Shown one piece after another: positions 53,715-64,000 of a stretch of DNA of 64,000 bases. Below the pieces are notes generated by a model. It was not told where the DNA came from. It saw nothing but the letters and a program-made list of their open reading frames with translations, and ran no database searches. The stretch comes from Toxonevra muliebris (taxonomy: Eukaryota > Arthropoda > Insecta > Diptera > Pallopteridae). The stretch's first letter is position 1, and each line of letters starts with the position of its first letter. The stretch is taken from NCBI GenBank assembly GCA_963691655.1, contig OY829326.1:116967388-117031387 (forward strand), written 5' to 3'. The position numbers and the translations under genes were made by a program.

Positions 53715-54860
53715 TTCGTATTCGGCATAAAATTTTAGGAACATGTCCCACGGCAGCCATGGAGGCACTACTCGACCTCACTCCTCTACACATAGTTATA
53801 GAGACGGCAGCCAAAAGGACACTTATAGACATATCAAGGGAAGGAACTAGCAGGGAGAAAGTCCTAAGCAGTAGAGACCTCGAAAGTATCTCTGCTGACC
53901 TTCCCCTAGCCACGCTGCCTAGAGATGATATGAACAAGAGATACAACTTCGAAAAATACTTCAAAGTTGTACTCAGTTACAAGAGAGAAAGGGACATGCA
54001 GACTTTTCATACCTCTCACAAAGAACACACACACAGATGGTACACCGACTGATCGAGAACGAACGAAGGAACTGGTGCAAGGGTGTATGGTTCAAAAACT
54101 AAACTCTCGCCATACGGCTCTGTGCACAGTTCAACCTCGAACGTGGGTAGAAAAAGCAAAACATAGTACTCTACTCTGATAGTCAAGCTGCTATCAGAGC
54201 ACTAGATTCAGTTGAGATATCCTCAAAATTAGTATGGGAATTCCAAGAGCTCTTAAGCACATTAGGCAAGACTAATAAGGTAACTCTATCCTGACTACCC
54301 GGACATAGAGATATTTATGATAATGAAGTAGTCGACCACCTGACAAGGAACGCAGCGGCCAAGACCTTCACTGGTCCAGAACCCTTATTAGGTATAAGAA
54401 TTCAAACCTTAAAAGGCACGCTAAAAGAGGAACAAAACACCAGATCATCCTACTGGGCACTCCTCCCAAAGCTAAGACAGTCAAAGCTACTAATTGGGGC
54501 GTCCGATCCCAGCAGAGCAGCTCTCTATCTTAAATTAAATAAAAGTCAACTGAGGCTAATAAGGGGCTTCCTTTCAGGGCATTGCAAACTGGGGGACCTT
54601 GTGAGAAACCTAGGTTTAAGTCAGGACAGCTCTTGTAGATTCTGTAAAGATGACAAGGAAACATCCGAACACATCCTAATGCATTGCGAGGCATTCACTC
54701 GCAGGTGGAAAAGATACGTGGGACATTGCCACCCAAGTAGTGGGGATATCATAGCCTTAAAGCCTGAGATTCCTCAACAAGATTGGCTTGTCTGACAACC
54801 TTTAAACAGGTCACTATCGGGGGTACAATAGATCTCTTAAGGTCGAAGTACGTCACACCT
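53715..54860 (+). pseudogene. RNase H-bearing LINE, 3' half, moderately preserved
   Basis: An open frame AMEALLDLTPLHIVIETAAK (connection region) is followed by a frameshifted RNase H: TDGS-like at 54,045, SDSQAAIRALDSVE near 54,180, LPGHRDIYDNE near 54,295. After that a long, mostly open tail reads GPEPLLGI, FLSGHCKLGDLVRNLGL, and the zinc-type motif CRFCKDDKETSEHILMHCEA, ending at QDWLV and a stop (54,795). The 3' UTR starts like ggtacaatagatctcttaag, which shares ggtacaatagatct with the 3' end of the SINE and of the LINE at 40,665. This is one of the better-preserved LINE tails in the window. Confidence 0.85.
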
Positions 54861-54864
54861 TTTC

Positions 54865-55290
54865 TAATCAATCAAGTATAAATATAGCTTAAATATGAAT
54901 GAATGTGAAAAGTTCGATCTAGGCACTGCATGGGCTGTAATGCCATAATAATAGTTGTAGTAGGATTAAGAAGGATCTTAATAGAAGATAAAAGAAAAAG
55001 TAGAAACGGCAAAAAATATTTGTGAACACATTTTTTTTTTTAATTTTCTTGTTGGTCTATGAATTTACCTGCTAATGTTTCACAATTATTTATACAATAC
55101 ACAATTATTTTCAACGAATATTCTAAGTATCCTTTTCTTAGTTTACTTCATTACCACAAAAAATATGAATTATGAATTTCACTAGGCGCTCATACACTGA
55201 AATGCAGTAAATGTCTTGGGATTTTTTTAAAATTTCTTTAGATTTATGGTTGGCATTCTTTTTTTACTTTCTTTCTATTCCATGACAAAT
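54865..55290. other. Non-coding stretch
   Basis: No gene is recognised. AT-rich with a poly-T run near 55,031-55,042. Confidence 0.45.
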
Positions 55291-55294
55291 TTTT

Positions 55295-55907
55295 TAAGGG
55301 CTGCAGTAGAATAGTGCGAAAAGGAGGTGCGTGACCGACTGTGACTAAAGGCTGAGGTACAATAGCGTGAGAGTGCGATGCGTGACCGTCTACGACTTCA
55401 GAACGAAAATACGTACTCGACGTATGTACGTCAATATAGTAAGCAAAATTATTTATAAACAAAATACAGCCAGACTGTGACAACTTTCAAACGCACTTCG
55501 CATAGCTAAATTACATAATACAGGTGACGTGGCAGCAAAACTGTCTTCATCTATTCTTCTAAGAGAACGGTGGCTGCCAAATGCATGTGTTTACGTCAGC
55601 TGATTATAACATTTACTATTCTTTACATAAACAAAGCAGTATGTTTTTGTAATGTTCTTTCCTTTTTTTCTTTGTGATGTTGTGCTTGTTGTAATGCTGC
55701 AACTACTTCTGATTCTAATTCTGCACATGCCACCTCGCATTCGAGGAATATTCAATTTTCCTAATTTCTCTTGCATCGCACTGTCACATAAAGAAGTATT
55801 GTTAAATGTCAGATAGAAAGCATTTGATTGACATTTATTAGACAACAGGTGCGTATCGCAATCACACTCTCGCATCGTAATATCGCATTATTGCAGTCCA
55901 GCCTTAG
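55295..55907. mobile_element. Inverted-repeat element with duplicated left end
   Basis: The reverse complement of the right end reads TAAGGCTGGACTGCAATAAT, then GCGATATTACGATGCG. The left side has two tandem, diverged versions ~50 bp apart: TAAGGGCTGCAGTAGAATAG at 55,295 and TAAAGGCTGAGGTACAATAG at 55,345, each continuing to a GTGCG...TGCGTGACC block. The interior is non-coding. Superfamily not determined. Confidence 0.6.
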
Positions 55908-55909
55908 CC

Positions 55910-58900
55910 TTAGGCAGTGAAAACTATCCATTACCAAATCATAGTTAGGGAAATAGTAAATAGTTGTTACTCATAAAATCCAATAACCAAAGGAGTTTCT
56001 AAAATATCTCCGAATCTTTTGGTGGTTTCTTATATTTCGATGGTAAAAAGGATTTTCACTAATATTGTACGAGAGCATTCTTGAAACGATAAGCAAAGAA
56101 TATAGAATACATCTCTCAAAATTTTTCCAAAATATGTTGCTTTCGTTTCGGGTACGGGCGGTCGCAGTAAAGAGGAAGAGCAGTTATTTTGCTTTTACTC
56201 TCTCCCATGCACTCTCTTGGTGTTTTTTTTCTTAGGCTCTCTCACATCGTTATAGGGGCACCCCTAGTTGTAATTTAAAAAAAAAATCGGCTTGTTTTTG
56301 CATTTTGTTAAAGTATATGTTGTCAAAAATTAGGCTACAACAAAATATTTCAAAAAAAAAAACAAAATTTCTTTTTGACATTAAAGTTGAAACTTTAACT
56401 CATATCGTCTAATCGAACAGCAACTTTGAAAATTCGTCAAAAACACATTTACAAAGTTTTCCCAAAAGTAATCACTGTATAATATTTTTATATATACTGA
56501 CTTTAAAATTACATTTAAATAATTTAAAAATATTGTTTTTCACCTGACTTCATGGCCAGATGTCTGTTCATCCTTTTTTGGAAGGTGGTTTTGAAAATCA
56601 ACAAAAAATAGTAAAATTAATTATTTTGCATTGAAATGACAAATTCGCCTAGATAAAATAACAAACTTGATGTGAAAATTATAATTTCACAGGTCCTTAT
56701 ATATTTTTCAGAGGCTACAGCTGACCAAACTTCTGTAAAAAAATGTATGGGAAAGTAGGCAAAATTCAACAAAAATGCATTTTTTCTGTTTTTAACTTAT
56801 AATAACATCTAAGATACTGTGTTAAATACATTTGATCCTAGGGAATACTTGTTGTTCATGGTGTAACGTAGAAATATTTTTAGTGTTTTTACACCTGGTC
56901 ACCTTATTTTCTTGGAGAGATCCAAAAACTACTATAGCGTCTAAAATTCAGAAAACTTTTTTTTTTAAGTACCAAAAATTTCTTATTGAAGACATAACTA
57001 GATAATCTTATAATAAAAGTTAATCCATTTCATTTTTGGATTTCAAATGATCTAGATTTGCAAAATATTGATCACCGCAAAACATGTTTTCCAGAAAGGC
57101 CAATTTCTATTCAAATATTTTCGAGTAGAAATTTGTTAAAGTTAATACAACAATTCAATACACGTACTTTTAGATAATAAATAGTTTTTATAAACAACTT
57201 TAGTAGTTTAACTTGAAAAAATTCTTGAAAAATTCCTATTTTTTCGCGTTACAACTGGGTATTTGAATTTTATAATCTCTGACATACATAAATACTGCTA
57301 AATATTGAAATACCAGCTCATATTGCAAGCACCAAAAAAAAAAAAAAAAACATGAAAAAACGAAAACAAAACTTCTCCCTCACAGCAAAAAGAAACAAAT
57401 AATTTCAACCACTCATTGCTTTTATCAAGACAACTCAATTTTAAGAGTAAATTGGAGGCAGTTATGGCTCCATAAAACAAAATTTTTGTATAAATAAACT
57501 TGTACGTGATGCGCCTTCTACGTATTATATATTCTTTGCTATAAGGAACCCAAAAATCCAAAAAAAAAAAAAAAATCGATGTTCATCAAATTTTAAACTG
57601 GAAAGTCCCCTTAAGAATGCAATATGCTAACACAATCTTCTTTGGTTTTGATTTTTTGATAAGCGGTTCAGAGATGTCGTGGCCACCATAAGTAATTTCG
57701 AAAAAATGCGTTCTACATACTTTAAAATATGTAATTTTTAAAATCATATTTAAAAAATATTAATAAAAAAAATTACGAGGTTTTCTCGATCCCTACAAGG
57801 CGTAACCACTTAAAAAACGTTAAAATTTATCACCTACACCTTTATAGTCTATGTATATTTTTTTATGACCACAAAAATTATGAATTATGAATTTCACTAG
57901 GTGCTCAGATATTAGGAATAAGTAAACTGCAGAAGATTTTGAAATATTTTTTTTAAATTTCTATATATAAAAAAAAACACTACGATCACTTTCACCATTT
58001 TTTATGGCTAATAAGGATGTGTTTCTTTTTTTCTATTGGCACGATATGAATTCTACCAGCTACATGTACTAGTATTGAAAAAAAAAATGCACAATGGGAT
58101 ATCTATAATTTCGCAACACTTTGGAGTACAAAAAAGTAGTCATAAAATCATAGAACTGTTGAAATTCCAAAAATACCTGAAACCCTTATGGGGATTATAA
58201 ATTTTCAGTGTAAAAATATATGCCTAGTAAAATTCACAGCAGGACTATTGCACCAAATATCCTTCTTTGTTATTCATTCATGAATTAACGTCAACACTTT
58301 AACATAATAGAATTCCGACTAACAACTGGATACACATTTTTAATGATTTTGAATATTAAGTTTTAACAATTATTCCCCCCTCAAATCGAATTATTTATTT
58401 ATATATATACATATATTGATAATAACAAGAATGACAGCGATTTTGTTACTGTTACTTAAAGATAATATCTAGTAGATGATTGAAAAAGTATAAAGTCATT
58501 AGCAGCACAAGCCACTATGATTTCTGGAATCATTGTATTGAAATTCTGTTGATAACAGAAAAATAAGTGAAACTACAGCATCACTGTGAATTTTAAGATA
58601 AACTAAACTGATAATATGAGTAAAAACTTTACTTTTTAACTAAACACTTGAAAATATCAACACCTGACCTTACTCCCCTGAAATATCTACATAACATTAA
58701 ATTAAGCACACGATTTTTATATAAATAATTAGAAGGACTATGTATTTATATTTTGCTACCCTGAGCAATAATGCAAATTCTGAAGATAATATGAAAAAAA
58801 GTTTATAACGTTAAACAACGAAAATCTCAAATAAAAACCAGTCTGAAAACTAATTCCAAGAATGATAAATTACACTTGCAAAAATATACAAAATTTTGGG

Positions 58901-59924
58901 CAAATGTAACTATGTGGTTTAAACTTAAAATGAACGTAGAGCTAACAATGAAAACTTTTTTTGCTTATTGTTTATATTTACAAATATTTTAATTGTTCAC
59001 AAATATTCATTTTATAAAATGTATGAATTTTGCATGAACGCCTGCCATTCCCACATACAATACTAGGTATTTTTTTTACGGGTCCCTTTGTACCGCTCAA
59101 CTCCCCCGATGCTTCCGATTGTCCTGCGGTTATTAAAATTTGTAAAAGTTTTCAACAAATATTTACGTCGTACATACAACAGGCGGCATGCAGCAAGCAG
59201 TCAGGCAGGAGTTTTAAATTAAAATGCGTCTTCAAAATTCCCATACACACATATGCATATTTTTATATATTCTGTGGCAGTATGACAAAGTAGCTTATGT
59301 CTGATATTGTAGTTTAGAGGAAATGATAATTTTATGTTGAAATCTTGTTAGGCCGCCGAAGCATAAGGGGTTTTAAAATATGATAGAACATGATTTCTAA
59401 GCCTTCCTTTAAAATGTGGTTGGTACAGAAAAGCGGCTCCTATAAATGGGAATATTAATTGCAATTTAACTCAATTTTCTCTTATGTCGACTTAAGCGAC
59501 TCTACATATCTAATTGCCACAGATATTTACATATGTTCATGCGTCTTTATATTCGGTGTATTCATAGCAAGCTTGTGGTACCTTAAGCATAGTTATGTTG
59601 GCATTTAACTTTTATGCGGTCTCGGTATTCATTTTTGTGATATACAATTGTATACAAATGTGTTTATGTATATAAATGCATATGTATTTTTGTATTTCTA
59701 AGTACATATGGAATTTTAATTTGAACACGTTCTTTTAATTTTTCTTTTAATTTTCCTCATTTTTGCGTTTATTGTATTTTCATCTTCTATTTGTTTTTTG
59801 GATTTATTTTTATTTGTTTGAATCATGCTTTTCTTTGTTTTTAATACAGTAGAACATCTAAAATTCGAACTTCGATAATCCGAAAAGTTTATGGTTTAAA
59901 AGGTTTTTTTTATTCCTTTTGGAT
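55910..59924. other. Non-coding stretch
   Basis: About 4 kb with no gene, no clear repeat family and only poly-A/T runs (57,333-57,350; 57,560-57,575). The short open frames are compositional. Confidence 0.5.
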
Positions 59925-59930
59925 CTGGAC

Positions 59931-60195
59931 GACCTCGATAGCCTAGTGGGTAGTGCAATAGAGTTTCACCCGGGAGGTCGTGAGTCTAATTCCCGTTTTG
60001 GTTTGGTGGTTAATTTTTCATAACCTTCTTATATTCACTATTGATATGACGTGAATGAGAATTATAAAAAAGTGTACAAGTACAAATATTGGTAGACAAA
60101 ACCATCAAGTGATAACAAATTGCCACACCACAGTTCAGAGCCGGCTAAACTCTTGCCTCTGAGGTCCCAGGTTCGACTCCCGGCTAGGGTACGGT
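59931..60195 (+). mobile_element. tRNA-headed SINE, copy E (plus strand, variant)
   Basis: It starts with CGACCTCGATAGCCTAGTGG, then TTTCACCCGGGAGG and a decayed B box (GAGTCTAATTCCCG). The body matches the other copies (caagtacaaatattggtaga type, then acaaattgccacac). The second domain keeps the B box GGTTCGACTCCC but lacks its A box through a ~44-bp deletion. It ends near 60,195 with a T run, with no LINE-like tail. Confidence 0.75.
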
Positions 60196-60429
60196 TTTTT
60201 TTACAAATTTTTACGATTAAAAATTGAACGAATGATTTTTTCCATTTTTAGTCAGCTATCCCTGGTGCATACAGAAAATCATCAAGTTCTGATTGGCCCA
60301 TTTTTTCGCTCTGCGTCCTTCTGTAGAATGTTCACTGCTTTTTCTGTTGGCTTGAGCTATGCGAATTTCATCGATTTTCAATTTCCGAAAACGTCTTTTT
60401 TTGGCGATTCTGATAGAAAAAAGTATGCT

Positions 60430-60930
60430 GATTACGAATCGGATGTCAGTTTTTTAAAATGGCGGATTCAATATTTTTTTAAAAATTGATCTGATTAATT
60501 TCAAGCCCATTACTTTGGAGTCGCTGATTATGAATCTGGTATCAGATTTTAAAAATGCAAAGAAGAATTTTAAAAAATTTATCAAATTCGGTTGAAACTC
60601 ATTACTAAGAGATTTCACTAATTACGAATTTAATATGGGATTTGTAATCAACGACCGACCCTGAAAACCTCTGAGTAACGAGTTTCAAGCGAATCCGATA
60701 AATTTGAAAAATAGTAGGCCATTTTGAATTTTGAAAATCCGATTTTTAATTTTAAAAATCCGATGTCAGAATCCTAATCCAGAAACTTCCGACTAATGAG
60801 TTTCAAGCGAATCCGATCAATTTTATAGATTTCTTCCCCCATATTGGATCCGCCATTTTGAATTTTACAAATTATATGTCAAATTCGTAATCAGCGACCT
60901 TAAAAACCCCTGAGTAACTATTTTTAAACC
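60430..60930. repeat. ~115-bp tandem repeat, about four diverged units
   Basis: The block gagtttcaagcgaatccgat starts near 60,680 and 60,798, and a decayed form near 60,912 (spacings 118 and 114). Each unit also has ccattttgaatttt and a cagcgacc...aaaacc block. The array matches the repeat at 10,545-10,795. Confidence 0.75.
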
Positions 60931-61013
60931 AAATAATTGTTTACTTTAAGAGCTGTTTTCTCGAAAACTTGTTTTTGGAGGTTAGGCCTTTTTTTAGTAC
61001 ACCTAGTCACAAT

Positions 61014-61323
61014 TGACAGGCTGAGAAGAAAAGTGGGCTAAAATTTATATAAGAGCAAAAGTGAAATAATTTAGAGTGCCAGTGCAAGAATGGCATAAGT
61101 AATACGGTTTAGAGTGAAAACGAAACGCCTTAAAAGTAAGAGCAAAAATGGTACAACAATTCTTTCAGAGCAAGAACAGCATAGTTTTTTATTCCGTTTT
61201 CGCTCTGAACATTTCGTTTCACTTTTGCTTTGAACATATTTCGTTTTGCTTTTGCTCTTAAGTAAAGTTATCCCATTTTTTTCTGAACGTAGAAGTTATA
61301 CCACTTTTCCTCTCAGCCTCTCA
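61014..61323. mobile_element. MITE twin 1 (310 bp)
   Basis: The ends are TGACAGGCTGAGAAGAAAAG on the left and, as reverse complement, TGAGAGGCTGAGAGGAAAAG on the right. AAT lies on both sides (61,011-61,013 and 61,324-61,326). The interior forms an imperfect fold-back made of tttgctct and agagcaaa words. No coding sequence. Confidence 0.75.
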
Positions 61324-61364
61324 AATGAGGACGATTCGGTTTTATATCACTTTCGAATGATAAA

Positions 61365-61620
61365 TGACAGGTTGAGAGGAAAAGCGGGCTAAAATTTATA
61401 TAAGAGCAAAAGTGATATAATTTAGTGTGTCAGTGCAAGAATGGCATAAGTAATACGGTTTAGAGTGAAAATGAAACGCCTTAAAAGTAAGAACAAAAAT
61501 GGTATAACAATTCTTTCAGAGCAAGAAAGAAAGAATTTCGTTTTGCTTTTGCTCTTAAGTAAAATTATTCCACTTTTTTCTGAACGTAGAAGTTATACCA
61601 CTTTTCCTCTCAGCCTCTCA
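61365..61620. mobile_element. MITE twin 2 (256 bp)
   Basis: Same family, same orientation and only 41 bp beyond twin 1. The left end is TGACAGGTTGAGAGGAAAAG and the right end is as in twin 1. It lacks ~55 bp from the middle (the part around ttcgctctgaacatttcg). No clear target duplication. Confidence 0.75.
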
Positions 61621-63337
61621 ATTATATGTATAACTTTCGTTTTACTTTGAATTTTTCACTAATATTTTAGGAGAGTATTATTGAAATTATAAGGAACCAA
61701 ATCAGAATTCTTCAAATTTTACACTGGAATGTCCAATTAATAAAGGAGCACATCTGTGTGTAGTCCGAGTTAATTGTTATCGTGTGATTCCTTGAATTTA
61801 ACTTTTCTTCTGTGTTTGATTGTGTTTTCTTTAGCATTTATGAATGAAATTTAAATTTCCAGAAAATCGGAATGATTCGATTTCAACAACTTCACTTGTG
61901 AAAAGTAAAAATTCGAACAAGGCTTTTAAAAATTTTTTATTATTCCAGTGCAATACAATAAAAAAAAAGTCTCAATAATTCAAATTATACTTTTTTAACA
62001 ATTATAATTCAAGAATAGTATAATTCAAAACTTCTCCAATTCGTAAACTTTAGTTCTTCCCCCAAGACTCGATTTATCAAGGTTCTACTGTACAAGCTCT
62101 TCACAGTTGAGCCAAAAAAAAATTTTGTTCTGACAACTTTCAACGGAAAGATCTACCCAGATACGTAAGTTTTAACACTTTACCACATTTCGCAGGTGAG
62201 AAGATAAAATACCTCGAATATTAATAATGAAAAGTATAAAGTATCTGCCTCTTAAGTGCAAAAAAAAAAAAACATCAAGTACCCACAATAAACGACAAAC
62301 AAACAAAGAAATTTTGCTAATGCTTTTCATTATTGTGGTGCTTACTTATTTTAATTTAATATTCCAAAAGAATCTCAACCATATTGTTTTCCCTTTCTGC
62401 ATAATCTTTCCTTTTCTTTCTCTATGAATTCAATATACTTTCAACAGTTTCGTTTTTTACTGTTATTTTTCTTGTTTTGTGCGTTTTGTGCCCAAAAGGC
62501 GTCATAAATATTTGCCATAAAATTTTTGTACTCTAAAGAAAACAAATTTTACTTTTTTGTTTTTGGTTTTTGTTTTGTTTTTTTTTTTTCTTTTTTTTTA
62601 ATTTTATCTTGTAGTTTTAGCGTAAAATTGAAATGATAGAAATCTGTGTGCGTGAAATTTATGAAGTTCACATTAAATGAAATGCAAAATTTATGACTTT
62701 ATTGTGTCTGTGTTGTTTTAAAGGATTTGTGAAAAAGTGAAAATGAAATGTTAATGTTCGCCTGAAAAGAGGTTAAGGCCATTAAATTATTTATGAGTTT
62801 AAATCATTGTTTTGTTTTTCATTTATGTATGTTGTTGTTTTTCCAAATTTATTATAAAAGGTTAAAAATGCCAGTGTATGTTTCAACAAAATTTAATGAG
62901 CAGCTTTTAGTTTTATTATAAAAATATTAAAAAGATTCTTCAATCACTATTATTATGTAAAGTGACTACGATAGCTACTTTAAAATCAGAAGTAGGTATG
63001 GTAGACAAATCTGGAACGGTCATTTTAAAATCAGGAAAAATTATTTTAAAAGCGTTATTTCAAAATCGAATCGATTGAAATTTTCTGATATTGAATAGTT
63101 TTTCTTTTTTAATTTAATTTTTGTTTTAGAAAATATATTTTATGAATTAATACTCAAAAATTAGGTTTAATATTAAAAAAAGCTATTATCATTACTTACT
63201 TATAGCATAGGGAAGTGCATCTTAGTTGCACCTGAATGTAAGTAAGGCCACAAACTTTTCGGTATGTAAATGAGCGCCGGTAGTGGTAGTTTGTTTTGAC
63301 GACCTGATATTTTTGTCTGAGCTATTTTGGGTAGCTA
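61621..63337. other. AT-rich non-coding stretch
   Basis: No gene is recognised. Poly-T runs near 62,578-62,600. The rest is featureless. Confidence 0.5.
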
Positions 63338-63850
63338 TTAACCATTTCGTGACCGTAAGGAAACCAGAGAAGATAGCATAAAACCAAATCCTGATTCGTA
63401 TTGTCTGACCCCAATTTCTTGTTACAATTTTTGATAAAAAAAAAGACATTTTGCCCCTCTGAAGGCCTGAACTTTCATGGGTCCCAGTGACCCTGCGGCC
63501 CTCAAAGAGATTTTTCATGAACTTTTTCTGTACATATGTGTTTTAGTATTAAATTTTCACTTAACCCTTTCTTGACCGTAAAGAAACTAGAACTGATAAA
63601 GCAAAATCAAGACCAGATTCGCATTTTTCGGCCCCCAATTCATTGTAAAAAAAATTCTTAAAAAGTTTTCATTGAAGATCTCAGGGTTACCGGTGACCCA
63701 TAGCAAAACTTGTATATTCGAAAAAATAAACAAAAATTTAAATATATGGAAAATCATGTTTGAATAAATGGTTTTTATCACAACATATTAAAAATTTGGT
63801 GTATTTGGACAAATTTGTGAGCGATTGAAAATTAACAAAAAAAACGAACA
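63338..63850. mobile_element. Two adjoining TTAA-type repeat copies
   Basis: TTAACCATTTCGTGACCGTA at 63,338 starts a block that matches, in reverse, the copy at 18,708-19,061 for about 150 bp. TTAACCCTTTCTTGACCGTA at 63,562 starts a second copy that runs into the segment shared with 14,575-14,750. Right edges are not visible, and the second copy may run past the window end. Confidence 0.6.
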
Positions 63851-64000
63851 CAATTTCTTCACTTTGATCTGCTACAGTACCGTTGCCAAAAAAAATATTT
63901 ATAAATTTTATTAATTGAAATTAAGTAACCATTAATTTTTGTTTTCAAAAACTCTAAATAAAAATTGATTGCATAGTTTTTAAAAAATCGCTAAAATTAA

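Overview
This is a eukaryotic, visibly AT-rich window. It looks like fly (dipteran) DNA, and probably comes from a long intron or an intergenic, transposon-dense region. The basis is the element content: three DD34D mariner copies, several non-LTR retrotransposon lineages (one CR1/jockey-like, several with a C-terminal RNase H, and RTE-like pieces), tRNA-headed SINEs, and hAT, PIF/Harbinger and TTAA-type short DNA elements. A tephritid-like fly is my guess, not something shown. I could recognise no host protein-coding gene. Nearly every long open frame belongs to a transposable element or to a simple repeat.

Layout: 1-3.3 kb is non-coding with one RTE-like tail remnant. 3.3-6.1 kb holds LINE 3' ends on the minus strand with two nested SINEs. 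6.3-7.2 kb is a mariner fossil. 9.6-10.5 kb is an octanucleotide (TATAAAAA)n array, followed by a ~110-bp tandem repeat and a short inverted-repeat element. 13-15.4 kb has a tiny hAT MITE, a LINE RNase H remnant, and a hAT MITE inside a TTAA-type repeat. 17.9-19.1 kb has a ~141-bp tandem repeat and two adjacent TTAA/CCC MITEs. 19.3-21.3 kb is a mariner split by a 5'-truncated LINE with a perfect 12-bp target duplication. 23.6-24.3 kb is a degenerate minisatellite with a 312-bp higher-order period. 24.5-26.5 kb has a LINE remnant and a Harbinger-like element with a Myb-like ORF. 28.3-30.9 kb is the best-preserved gene, a 781-codon CR1/jockey-like reverse transcriptase on the minus strand. 31-32.5 kb has small inverted-repeat elements and a poly-C tract. 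34.6-35.9 kb is a full-length but catalytically dead mariner with clear terminal inverted repeats. 36-46.2 kb is mostly LINE debris with a MITE at 38.2 kb. 46.5-54.9 kb mixes a minisatellite, two SINEs, TTAA-type elements and more LINE debris. 55.3-63.9 kb holds inverted-repeat elements, another SINE, a ~115-bp tandem repeat and twin MITEs.

The most interesting item is a SINE family present in five copies. The full form (415 bp at 50,940-51,354, flanked by a perfect 13-bp target duplication) has two tRNA-like domains in tandem. The first resembles tRNA-Glu. The 3' end is nearly the same as the 3' end of a LINE fragment in this window (40,665-40,745) and finishes in an ATT-type repeat. Another copy (4,758-5,044) shares the first head and the body but ends in a different segment with an A-rich tail. 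This suggests one SINE lineage that exchanged its tail between different LINE partners.

No gene in this window appears to work with another as a pathway. What connects the elements is parasitism and nesting. SINEs borrowed LINE tails, SINEs and LINEs landed in older elements, and short DNA elements presumably depended on transposases encoded elsewhere.
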